This document shows, one piece after another, positions 1 to 7,545 of a stretch of 64,000 nucleotides of DNA (position 1 is its first letter; each line of letters starts with the position of its first letter). Where the stretch lies: NCBI GenBank assembly GCA_002686705.1, contig NYYH01000077.1, positions 1 to 64,000 on the forward strand, in the 5' to 3' direction. The notes below the pieces were generated by a model, which ran no database searches, was not told the origin of the DNA, and saw only the letters and a list, made by a program, of their open reading frames with translations. The stretch comes from Bacteroidota bacterium (GTDB lineage Bacteria; Bacteroidota; Bacteroidia; Bacteroidales; F082). The position numbers and the translations under genes are program-made.

Positions 1-172
1 GGTTGCATTAGTGCTTTTTAGACACTAATAATCTTACTGACAAGGCATCTGTGAAATAAATAGATTAGATAAAAAAAAGTAATATACACATACATATAAG
101 TTGTGTGTAATGTGAGATGAGCAGTGATATTTTGAAATAATTAGTATATATTCGCTGATATTTTATAAGAAA

Positions 173-637
173 ATGAACTCACAAAAATTATATTTGACAA
201 AGGTACTACCACACTTGAAAAACTTCAAAATGTGTGAAATATATAGTTATGAAATAAAAAAAATAGAACAACAGATAGCAGAATCTCTGAATAAAAGAAA
301 CATACACGAAGCTTTAGACATTCCTGATTTCAGGCACGTTAAAAACAGCAAACTACTACCTGAAGTTATAAAATCAGCTATAAAAAAATTAAAAATATCT
401 GAAAAGTCAGACGACAAAAATATTGACTATATAAAGATAGATGATAAAAAATATAAATTAGTTACATTTAGCAGTGGTGAATTACCTAAAATTAAATCTA
501 ATAATGAAAATTTAATTTTCTTTATGTATCAGCCAGGATTTAAAAAAATATTTTATTGTGGAAAATTATTAAAAGAAAATATTTCATCAACAAATAATGT
601 AGAACTATTTACAGATTTTGGAAGTTTAGAAATATGA
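173..637 (+). CDS. A-rich orphan hypothetical protein
   Basis: The product is 154 residues, very rich in Lys, Ile and Asn, and I do not recognise its family. No signal peptide or clear membrane segment is visible. The first part (about residues 1-80) is predicted helical and charged; the second half (from about residue 85) alternates short hydrophobic and charged stretches, as in a small alpha/beta domain. The gene is more A-rich on its coding strand than the housekeeping genes of this window and stands alone beside a gene remnant, so recent acquisition is possible. The ATG follows an A/T-rich leader without a recognisable ribosome binding site, which is normal here. Function unknown. Confidence 0.55.
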   Translation: MNSQKLYLTKVLPHLKNFKMCEIYSYEIKKIEQQIAESLNKRNIHEALDIPDFRHVKNSKLLPEVIKSAIKKLKISEKSDDKNIDYIKIDDKKYKLVTFSSGELPKIKSNNENLIFFMYQPGFKKIFYCGKLLKENISSTNNVELFTDFGSLEI

Positions 638-657
638 TAAAAATTGATGAAAAAACT

Positions 658-786
658 TTAACAGACTATACATTTATTGATTAATTTTTTAGACATTGGT
701 ATCCATTCTGCAACAAGACCACCAACCAAATTGCCAACAACTGGAAGTAAAGCCAATATAATTACGGTATAAAGTTCTGTGCTCAT
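658..786 (-). pseudogene. N-terminal remnant of a ZIP-family metal transporter
   Basis: An open frame of 42 codons starts at the ATG at 786-784 and stops at 660-658. It reads MSTELYTVIILALLPVVGNL and continues VGGLVAEWIPMSKKLINK. This is the characteristic first membrane segment and loop of ZIP (ZupT-like) divalent metal transporters (ALLPxxGNxxGGxxAE), which normally span 220-300 residues. After this segment the frame ends, and no further ZIP sequence follows before the A-rich orphan, so the rest of the gene has been lost or replaced. Family assignment rests on recall of the motif. A zinc-uptake locus lies 3 kb away, which may be coincidental. Confidence 0.6.
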
Positions 787-946
787 TATCTTATTAATTA
801 TTTAATGTTATACATCTGTATACGTCAGCAATTCAATTATAATATCCATATAATTTTCTGAAAGTTACATAAATTTCCAAATACAATTAGATATGTGTTG
901 AATTACTGCATCCTTTACTTTTCATAAATGATGTCCAACGGTTTGG

Positions 947-2425
947 CTAAACTGACTTTAATCGTTCAATAATCTTAACCATTGCCAGGGTATCCAACTT
1001 GCAATACTCCAAAAGTTGTTTCCTTGTTTCTTCTTGGTTTCCTTTAAAGGTTCCATTGGCCATGGATAGAAAAGTGTTTGATGCGGTTTCACCTTCCTTT
1101 ATTTCAAGGTTGTTATAAGATAGCTCGGGCACCAGAGCGGGCAGAACATACTTTATTGAATAACTCCCCTTCATTTTAGGGGTATAATACCACTTCTGCT
1201 GAAAGGGAATCATTAAGTCCTTGAGTCTATTAATAATGTCTGTTAGTTGTGTTGAGTACTGTGGAAAAAGCTCAATTAGATCCTTTAGCTTACCCTTTTC
1301 AAAGCCTATATTGTAAACAATAATGTCTCCATAGGTTCCGCACTCGGTAATAAGCTGTTCAACAAATCCAATTCTCGGATCTTGTTTTGGGTCTGCCAGA
1401 TATTCTTTGTGGGTTATTTCAGAACCTGGGGAGCTTTGAATATGTAGAGAATACTGAAATACCAATTGTTGGTATGGCCTACTGTTGTTATATATTGGCA
1501 CAGCAGGACTAATCGTTTCAAAGTCGAGATAATACAGAGGGTAATTCAAGTTAGATATAAAATTCCTGATCTGGTCAATATCAACAAAAGAGGTTTCTTC
1601 AACTTCTGATTGTACTTGGAGCGCTTGATTAGGAGTTAATGAAACATCATCAAGGTCGATTTGATCCAAGGTAATTGTTTCCTGGTTATACAGTTCAAAT
1701 TTCTTCTTCATACTTAAGTTTGATATATCAAACACAGAATAATCAGGTACATGCTCCCAGCATGTTCCTTTGAAGTCACATGCATAAGGTTCGAAACAAT
1801 GAGGTCCAATCTTAATGTTAGGAGCCTTAGAGTTGCTTATTACATTCTTTAGTCGATTTACCTCATTTGGTATTTGAGGAAGGAACTCCAATACTTTATC
1901 TTTAACGGATTCAGTGCTGAAGAGTTGCTGTATATCCAGCTCTCCGTCTCTGGTGTATTGTTTGTTAATATGTACAATTGATATGTCCTTAAGATCAATA
2001 CCAGAATTAACAATGGTGTAATACTGAATAGCAGCATCCTTAACATAAGTATCTGATACCTTGGTTGAGCTCTTAACTTCATAGGCTTTCCAACCCTCGG
2101 CATCCTTCACTAGGATATCCAAGGCTGCCAGCACATTGTTGTACATGAAAGTAGCCTCATAGATAATAGTCTCTCCTTGATCTATGAACTTTAATGTTTT
2201 ATTAACCGATTCTACCATCTTGAAATGGTTTTCGGGGGAAGCGTCAACACCAAATGGGAAAAGTTTTTGTGCTAATAAACCAACATTGGTTCCCCTATCA
2301 AAAACGGCCTGCAGTGATGCAGGTGTTGGATCTTTTAATTTGTAATGGTGCTTATATAAGTAAAGAGACTTATCACATTGAAGTCCCCTTATAAAAGTTG
2401 ATTTAGAAAGTCTGCTATTTGCCAT
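947..2425 (-). CDS. DUF2779 protein: Cas4-like PD-(D/E)XK nuclease plus DnaQ-like exonuclease domain
   Basis: The 492-residue protein combines two nuclease folds. Residues 1-225 look like a Cas4/RecB-type PD-(D/E)XK domain: E90, D103 (LAALDILV) and E116-x-K118 (YEVKSS) fit the active site, and C17 with C210, C216 and C222 fit the four-cysteine [4Fe-4S] cluster that closes this fold. Residues from about 295 onward form the DUF2779 region with D301-F-E303 (YYLDFETI) and a late YCKLD motif (D478), as in DEDD-type 3'-5' exonucleases. Such proteins are stand-alone in many bacteria; a role in DNA repair or defence is inferred, not shown. No cas genes are nearby. The start ATG is the first in frame. 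Confidence 0.75.
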   Translation of the reverse strand: MANSRLSKSTFIRGLQCDKSLYLYKHHYKLKDPTPASLQAVFDRGTNVGLLAQKLFPFGVDASPENHFKMVESVNKTLKFIDQGETIIYEATFMYNNVLAALDILVKDAEGWKAYEVKSSTKVSDTYVKDAAIQYYTIVNSGIDLKDISIVHINKQYTRDGELDIQQLFSTESVKDKVLEFLPQIPNEVNRLKNVISNSKAPNIKIGPHCFEPYACDFKGTCWEHVPDYSVFDISNLSMKKKFELYNQETITLDQIDLDDVSLTPNQALQVQSEVEETSFVDIDQIRNFISNLNYPLYYLDFETISPAVPIYNNSRPYQQLVFQYSLHIQSSPGSEITHKEYLADPKQDPRIGFVEQLITECGTYGDIIVYNIGFEKGKLKDLIELFPQYSTQLTDIINRLKDLMIPFQQKWYYTPKMKGSYSIKYVLPALVPELSYNNLEIKEGETASNTFLSMANGTFKGNQEETRKQLLEYCKLDTLAMVKIIERLKSV

Positions 2426-2492
2426 TAACTGCCAGATAATTACACTGTAAAACTAACCAAATAATTATCCTAAACCAAACAAAACTATGTAA

Positions 2493-3593
2493 CTATTGGT
2501 TTGGTGTTATATCTACAATGCCATCACCTCCGGTGATTTTAATTACACTTTTTTTGACACCATCTTTAAAGTCTAATTTGTTTAGATCTATAGAACGAAC
2601 TATTAAATTGTCGTAGGTTCTAAACATATACCTGCGGTTTGCTAAGTCTCTAATTGTTACCCATTGAGTGTAATCATATTCTTCTTTCCCATCGGGTGAT
2701 ACCCAAGATCTGCTAGAGTAGCTTCGTGATACTCCAATTGGAATGTCAAGGGCGTTGAAAAAATGTAATCCAAGGTTAATGGCTTCTGCTGTATTATTAG
2801 CGGATGTAGCAGTTAGCGACATAAATAATGCCCTTATGAAACGTGATGGAGGCGTCCAATCACCGGGTATTCCAACAATGCCAGCGCCTTGCCCAACGGA
2901 TGTAAATAATTTACCGTTAATTAATGTAGGTTCAGGATTATTTGGTGATAGGTTAAGATAGTTGGTGATATTAGACATGTGCCAGTCATAAGGGGGCGAG
3001 TTTGTTAGCACTCCCGCGACATTATCATAAATTTGTAATCCTTCAGCTGTGTATTCAATTATTATGGACTTGCCTGTGGCATCTGTAACATTAAAGTGCA
3101 ATGGGCTAGGAACTGGAAATGATTCCATAAAGCATACGTAAACCGATTGTAAAGCAGTTTTTACTTCTTCAACAGTGCTGTAATTTCCCAGTACCCATGA
3201 TCCGAAATCCAAATTCCAAAGTGCTTTGGACTCTTCCCCCTTTGGCACATCTTGATAAACAGTGTAATTAGGTAGATAAAGCCCTCCAAATGACAACCCA
3301 GCTTCGTTTAAGCCATCAATTGCCACAGAGTATCCCATGGCACTCATGTATACATAACCATATTTGTTTGTCCATTGCATACCAGATGTGCTATCTGGTG
3401 TAAGACTTGTAAAAATTTCGCCTCTTGGTTGTATCACAAGATCTGAGTAAAGGGTTATCCCAAATTCCATGCTCCTTACAGTTACTACTGATGAGTCCTT
3501 TGCTTTAACTAGTATTTCTGTGCATGCTCTTGATGAATTAAAAGGAAGTAGCAATGCACTAATAATTATTATAAGTTGAAGTTTTTTTATCAT
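2493..3593 (-). CDS. Secreted choloylglycine hydrolase-family (linear amide C-N) hydrolase
   Basis: This is an N-terminal nucleophile hydrolase of the penicillin V acylase/bile salt hydrolase family, 366 residues. A signal peptide (residues 1-23, ending SSRA) precedes C24, which would become the N-terminal catalytic cysteine after cleavage. R40 (VTVRSMEF) sits at the expected distance, GLNEAGL is at about residues 94-100, and the conserved LTNSPPYDWH segment contains N198. The family cleaves amide bonds of bile salts, penicillin V or N-acyl homoserine lactones. Substrate cannot be told from sequence. In an environmental organism, acyl-homoserine lactones or other N-acyl amides are plausible. 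It is divergent from the zinc operon downstream. Confidence 0.8.
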   Translation of the reverse strand: MIKKLQLIIIISALLLPFNSSRACTEILVKAKDSSVVTVRSMEFGITLYSDLVIQPRGEIFTSLTPDSTSGMQWTNKYGYVYMSAMGYSVAIDGLNEAGLSFGGLYLPNYTVYQDVPKGEESKALWNLDFGSWVLGNYSTVEEVKTALQSVYVCFMESFPVPSPLHFNVTDATGKSIIIEYTAEGLQIYDNVAGVLTNSPPYDWHMSNITNYLNLSPNNPEPTLINGKLFTSVGQGAGIVGIPGDWTPPSRFIRALFMSLTATSANNTAEAINLGLHFFNALDIPIGVSRSYSSRSWVSPDGKEEYDYTQWVTIRDLANRRYMFRTYDNLIVRSIDLNKLDFKDGVKKSVIKITGGDGIVDITPNQ

Positions 3594-3725
3594 TGGTATT
3601 ATTTTAATAATTAGAATGCTAATTTATATATATATCATAAACATTTGATCTTGCAAGTATTGTTATCCTCTTGAGGAGTTAAAGTTATTACAAATATTAA
3701 TAATTTAAAATAACTTAATATTAGA

Positions 3726-3740
3726 TGCAACAATGTTGCA
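3726..3740. promoter_or_regulatory. 7-1-7 palindrome, probable Zur/Fur-family operator
   Basis: TGCAACA-A-TGTTGCA is a perfect inverted repeat of 7+1+7 bases. It ends 9 bases before the -7 box TATCTTTG at 3750-3757, so it covers the -33 region of the promoter of the lipoprotein-receptor-regulator operon. The 7-1-7 geometry is typical of Fur-family operators, and a Fur-family gene is the last gene of the operon. Repression by that protein when zinc is plentiful is the natural inference. Confidence 0.65.
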
Positions 3741-3749
3741 ATTATATAT

Positions 3750-3757
3750 TATCTTTG
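3750..3757 (+). promoter_or_regulatory. -7 box of the zinc-uptake operon promoter
   Basis: TATCTTTG matches the Bacteroidota consensus TAnnTTTG exactly and lies 33 bases before the lipoprotein ATG. No TTG is found at the usual -33 spacing; that region is occupied by the palindrome at 3726-3740. Confidence 0.6.
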
Positions 3758-3789
3758 CTGCATTGTAAAATAATAAATAACATTAAAAA

Positions 3790-4350
3790 ATGAATAAATT
3801 AATTTTAAGCCTATCTATTCTAGCATTGTCTATGTTGCTATTCACTGGTTGTAAAAAAGATGATCCAGTTATTCCTAATGAAGAAGAGGTTATTACAACA
3901 CTCAACTACACATTAACGCCCTCTGATGGTGGAACTCCTGTTGTATTTACCTTTCAAGATTTAGATGGTGATGGTGGTAATCCACCAATAATAACAGGGG
4001 GCACTCTTGCCATGAACACTACCTATATTGGTTTTTTGGAGTTATTAAATGAGTTGGAGACCCCGCCAGGAAATATAACCGAGGAGGTAGAAGAAGAAGC
4101 GGACGAACATCAGTTCTTTTTTCAAACTTCTCTAAGTGGAGTTAACTTTTCTTATGATGATATGGATGCAAACGGCAATCCCATTGGTTTATTAACAACA
4201 GTAACCACAGAAGGGCCAGGGAATGGAACAATTACTGTAATTTTGCGCCATGAACCAGACAAGTTTGCTTTAGGTGTTTCAAATGGTGATATCACTAATG
4301 CTGGAGGTGAGACAGATATAGAAGTTGTATTTAATGTGGAAGTTAAGTAA
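3790..4350 (+). CDS. Surface lipoprotein of a metal (zinc) uptake operon
   Basis: The 186-residue lipoprotein has a signal peptide with lipobox LFTG-C21 followed by KKDD, a charged run seen in surface-exported Bacteroidota lipoproteins. The mature part carries an acidic motif (FQDLDGDGGNPP, about residues 55-68), an EEVEEEADEHQFFF segment rich in acidic residues and one His, and a C-terminal HEPDKF...GETDIEV stretch. I recall this type of protein as a common companion of ZnuD-like TonB receptors in Bacteroidota; its exact role is unproven, but metal capture for the receptor is likely. The receptor gene overlaps its 3' end, indicating translational coupling. Confidence 0.7.
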   Translation: MNKLILSLSILALSMLLFTGCKKDDPVIPNEEEVITTLNYTLTPSDGGTPVVFTFQDLDGDGGNPPIITGGTLAMNTTYIGFLELLNELETPPGNITEEVEEEADEHQFFFQTSLSGVNFSYDDMDANGNPIGLLTTVTTEGPGNGTITVILRHEPDKFALGVSNGDITNAGGETDIEVVFNVEVK

Positions 4351-6649
4351 ATATATAGCCGTTATTATCATTTTAGGCTTATCTGTAGTCACTTACGCTC
4401 AGAACTGTAACTTGACTGTTTCGGGTTTTGTAAAAGATTTGAGTACAGATACGCCTATTATTTATGCTAATATCTTTGTAAAAGAACTGCAGTCGGGATA
4501 TGTGACTGATAGTGCGGGTTATTTCAGTACTAAAACCATGTGTCCTGGAAAATATCATGTTTCCATCAGTCACATTAGATGCGAAACACAGGAGTTATAT
4601 TTACATATCTCTGGTGATACTGTTTTAACAATATTTTTAGATCATAATAGCCATCTTTTGAACGAAGTGTCCATAACAGGGGAGGGTGGAGAAGTTACCA
4701 CAGAAGAAACTCAGTCGTTAAATTCGGAAAACATAACGCAAAATTCCAATAAGAATTTAGCATCGATGCTTGAAAATATTTCAGGTGTAAGTACCATTAA
4801 TAACGGTAGTGGAATTTCAAATCCAGTTGTGGACGGGCTTTACGGAAACAGAATTTCCATCTTAAACAATGGGATTGTACAAAGTGGACAGCAATGGGGT
4901 GTTGACCATAGTCCTGAAATTGACCCTTTAGCTGCCAATAGGATTACTGTTATAAAAGGTGTTGGAGCTTTGGAGTACCAAGGGAGTTCTTTGGGAAGTA
5001 TTATACTGGTTGAACCTGAAAAAATTGACATAGAACCACATTTACATGGAGAAGCCAAGTACTTTTTTGAGACAAATGGATTTGGAAACGGCCTTAATCT
5101 CGAATTGCAGCAATACTCTAAAGTATTTGGGTGGCGTGCCATAGGAACGCTAAAAAAAAGTGGCGATAACCGAACTTCAAAATACTTTCTACGAAATACG
5201 GGTAACCAAGAAGCCAATATAGCTTTGCAATTTGAGAAGTTGTGGAATAATAAGTGGTATAGCGATTTATACTTTAGCTCTTTTAATGCTGATTATGGAA
5301 TTCTAAGAGGTTCACACATTGGTAACCTTACTGATTTGGAGGAAGCTTTTGAGCGCGATGTTCCGTTTTTTACACAAGACCAATTCTCCTATTCCATCAG
5401 TGCCCCTTACCAGAAAGTAAATCATATTTTACTAAAGTTTCATACAAAATATAGTGTTAGCGAAAAGCAATGGTTTGATATTACCTATGCTGGTCAATAT
5501 AATTTGCGAAAAGAATTTGATGTGCGTAGAAGCGGAAGATCAGACATACCAGCGTTGAGTTTGAAGCAGTCTTCAAATTATTTTGAAGTTAAATATAAAA
5601 ACTATCTAAAAAATAATTGGGAATTAAAAAGTGGTATTCAATTGAATAGGATAGATAATACGAACCTGCCGGAAACAGGCATACTGCCTCTTATTCCTGA
5701 TTATATTACATATGAGTTTGGGGTGTTTGGTATAATTTCTAAAACCCTTGAGAAGACTACCTTTGAATTAGGGGGTAGATATGACTTTGAAAATAGAAAA
5801 GTTGCTACAATTTCATCCAGTATTCCACGAGAAATTATTCGGTTTGAAAACGATTATCATAATTTTAGTGGCATGGTTGGAATTAGTTATCAGCTTGGTG
5901 ATGGATGGGAGGTAGCCTATAATTTTGGCTCCATATCTAGAAATCCAGAAGTGAATGAATTATATAGCAATGGCTTACATCAAGGGGTTGCTGGAATTGA
6001 AGAGGGTGATCCAAATCTTGGCAAAGAAATTTCATTTAAAAACACATTATCAATAAAAGGTGCTGTCAAGGATAAACTGTTTTTTGAAGGCTTATTTTAT
6101 TTTCAGCAAATTGATAATTTCATTTTTCTTAATCCACAAGATGAAGTTAGGTTAACAATACGCGGAGCTTTTCCTGTGTTTAAATATGAGCAAACGGACG
6201 CTAGACTGATTGGATTTGATTTAACTGCAACCTACAAATTAACTGAACAGCTAAACATTACAGGAAAATATAGTTACCTAAATGGGCATGACCTAAGCAA
6301 TGATATACCGTTAGTTTATATGCCACCAAATAACCTTTATGCCGACTTTAGTTATTACATTCCTAAATTTGAGAAGTTACAAAATATAGAATTTCAAATT
6401 AACAGCAGGCTGGTCTTTGAACAAAAAAACATACTCCCTTCTCAAGATTTTGTTGCACCACCCGAGTCATATTACTTGATTGGCCTCAAGGCATCAGCTG
6501 AGAAGCAATTAAGTAAACTGAGGTTAAACATGTATGTCAGAGTAGAAAATTTACTCAATGAAACATACCGTGATTATCTTAATCGTCAACGCTATTTTGC
6601 TGATGACCTAGGATTCAACTTGATTGTAGGTATAAATATTTCATTTTAA
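4334..6649 (+). CDS. TonB-dependent receptor, ZnuD-like zinc/metal receptor
   Basis: This is an outer-membrane importer of about 771 residues. A signal peptide ends TYAQ; a carboxypeptidase-regulatory-like domain follows (about residues 27-110); then come the plug and a C-terminal 22-strand-type barrel ending in an aromatic residue (GINISF). In the plug, SGQQWGVDHSPEIDPLAANR resembles the His/Asp-containing segment of ZnuD-like zinc receptors. An upstream TTG at 4325 is in frame, but the ATG at 4334 begins a proper signal peptide and overlaps the lipoprotein gene by 17 bases, so I chose it. Zinc as substrate is inferred from the motif and the Fur-type regulator gene 13 bases downstream. Confidence 0.75.
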   Translation: MWKLSKYIAVIIILGLSVVTYAQNCNLTVSGFVKDLSTDTPIIYANIFVKELQSGYVTDSAGYFSTKTMCPGKYHVSISHIRCETQELYLHISGDTVLTIFLDHNSHLLNEVSITGEGGEVTTEETQSLNSENITQNSNKNLASMLENISGVSTINNGSGISNPVVDGLYGNRISILNNGIVQSGQQWGVDHSPEIDPLAANRITVIKGVGALEYQGSSLGSIILVEPEKIDIEPHLHGEAKYFFETNGFGNGLNLELQQYSKVFGWRAIGTLKKSGDNRTSKYFLRNTGNQEANIALQFEKLWNNKWYSDLYFSSFNADYGILRGSHIGNLTDLEEAFERDVPFFTQDQFSYSISAPYQKVNHILLKFHTKYSVSEKQWFDITYAGQYNLRKEFDVRRSGRSDIPALSLKQSSNYFEVKYKNYLKNNWELKSGIQLNRIDNTNLPETGILPLIPDYITYEFGVFGIISKTLEKTTFELGGRYDFENRKVATISSSIPREIIRFENDYHNFSGMVGISYQLGDGWEVAYNFGSISRNPEVNELYSNGLHQGVAGIEEGDPNLGKEISFKNTLSIKGAVKDKLFFEGLFYFQQIDNFIFLNPQDEVRLTIRGAFPVFKYEQTDARLIGFDLTATYKLTEQLNITGKYSYLNGHDLSNDIPLVYMPPNNLYADFSYYIPKFEKLQNIEFQINSRLVFEQKNILPSQDFVAPPESYYLIGLKASAEKQLSKLRLNMYVRVENLLNETYRDYLNRQRYFADDLGFNLIVGINISF

Positions 6650-6662
6650 TAAATTATTTGAT

Positions 6663-7082
6663 ATGGAAGGAAATATTCATTTAACAGAGCTTCTGAGAGA
6701 ACGAAAATTAAAAGCTACGCCCACTCGATTGGAGGTGCTATCAGTAATCTCAGGTTATAACAAAGCCATTCCATTTTCTGAAATTCAAAATGCTCTTCAT
6801 AACTTTGATAGAGTTACATTATATCGTACCATTAATGCTTTAATGAAAAGTGGTATTATCCACAAGGCATCGGTAGGAGAGAAGGAAACCTTTTATGCGG
6901 TATGCAGTAGCAAATGCTCCTCGGATTCTCATAATCACAAACACATTCATTTTAAATGTTCAATATGTAAAGCGGTAACATGTGTTCAGGCAGATAGTGC
7001 CATAAACTTTGCCATACCAGGTCATACCATTAATAATTTTGATATTGAAGCCACTGGCGTATGTGTAGCATGCAATCAATAA
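6663..7082 (+). CDS. Fur-family transcriptional regulator, probably Zur
   Basis: The 139-residue protein has the Fur layout: an N-terminal winged helix (LRERKLKATPTRLEVLSVI, residues 9-27; DRVTLYRTINALMKSGII, about residues 48-65), then a His-rich metal-binding segment (SHNHKHIHFKC). Two CxxC pairs (CSIC and CVAC), one near the C terminus, fit a structural Zn(Cys)4 site. Being the last gene of an operon with a ZnuD-like receptor, with a 7-1-7 palindrome over the operon promoter, it probably is a Zur that represses its own operon. Iron or another metal cannot be excluded from sequence alone. Confidence 0.8.
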   Translation: MEGNIHLTELLRERKLKATPTRLEVLSVISGYNKAIPFSEIQNALHNFDRVTLYRTINALMKSGIIHKASVGEKETFYAVCSSKCSSDSHNHKHIHFKCSICKAVTCVQADSAINFAIPGHTINNFDIEATGVCVACNQ

Positions 7083-7154
7083 ACACTAAAATGATGCTCT
7101 TGTTTTCATTATTACATTTATAATTTTCACTGAGCACGCTTTCATATGACAATA

Positions 7155-7538
7155 CTAATTTTCTGTGTGAGGACTTCTTGGATAACCTATTAAAGGTGTT
7201 TCAACAGGTGCTGCTAGCCCAATAAATACAACCAACTGATGACTGCCAGGGTTAGTCTGAACAGGAATCATTTCCCAGTTATTACAACACCAAACGTTTC
7301 CTGAAGGATCAACTTGCACTCCCGTAACTCTCTCAAATCCGTCGAAAGTGTATCCGCCATCAGGTGAAATTGGATCACCAGTATTAAAACCTGGAGGTAA
7401 GCTAGATGTGTTTGCACCAGCTATGTAGCTTAATCTCTTACCATTGAAATTGGCTACAAAAACGTTGTCGTTGCCATCCACTGCAATACCCCATGGCATA
7501 TATAAGCTGCTCCTAAATAATAACTTCGTAAACAGCTA
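7155..7538 (-). pseudogene. C-terminal remnant of an NHL/SMP-30-type beta-propeller protein
   Basis: About 114 codons (from an ATG at 7499; the frame is open 13 more codons) encode two propeller-like repeats: PWGIAVDGNDNVFVANFNG and TGVQVDPSGNVWCCNNW, followed by a tail GLAAPVETPLIGYPRSP. Proteins with this ending are normally several hundred residues long and carry several such repeats after a signal peptide. Here an in-frame stop precedes the first repeat and there is no signal peptide, so this is the 3' end of a gene whose 5' part is gone. It lies tightly upstream of the molybdoenzyme stop codon, with no room for more repeats. Confidence 0.6.
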
Positions 7539-7545
7539 TTACAAT

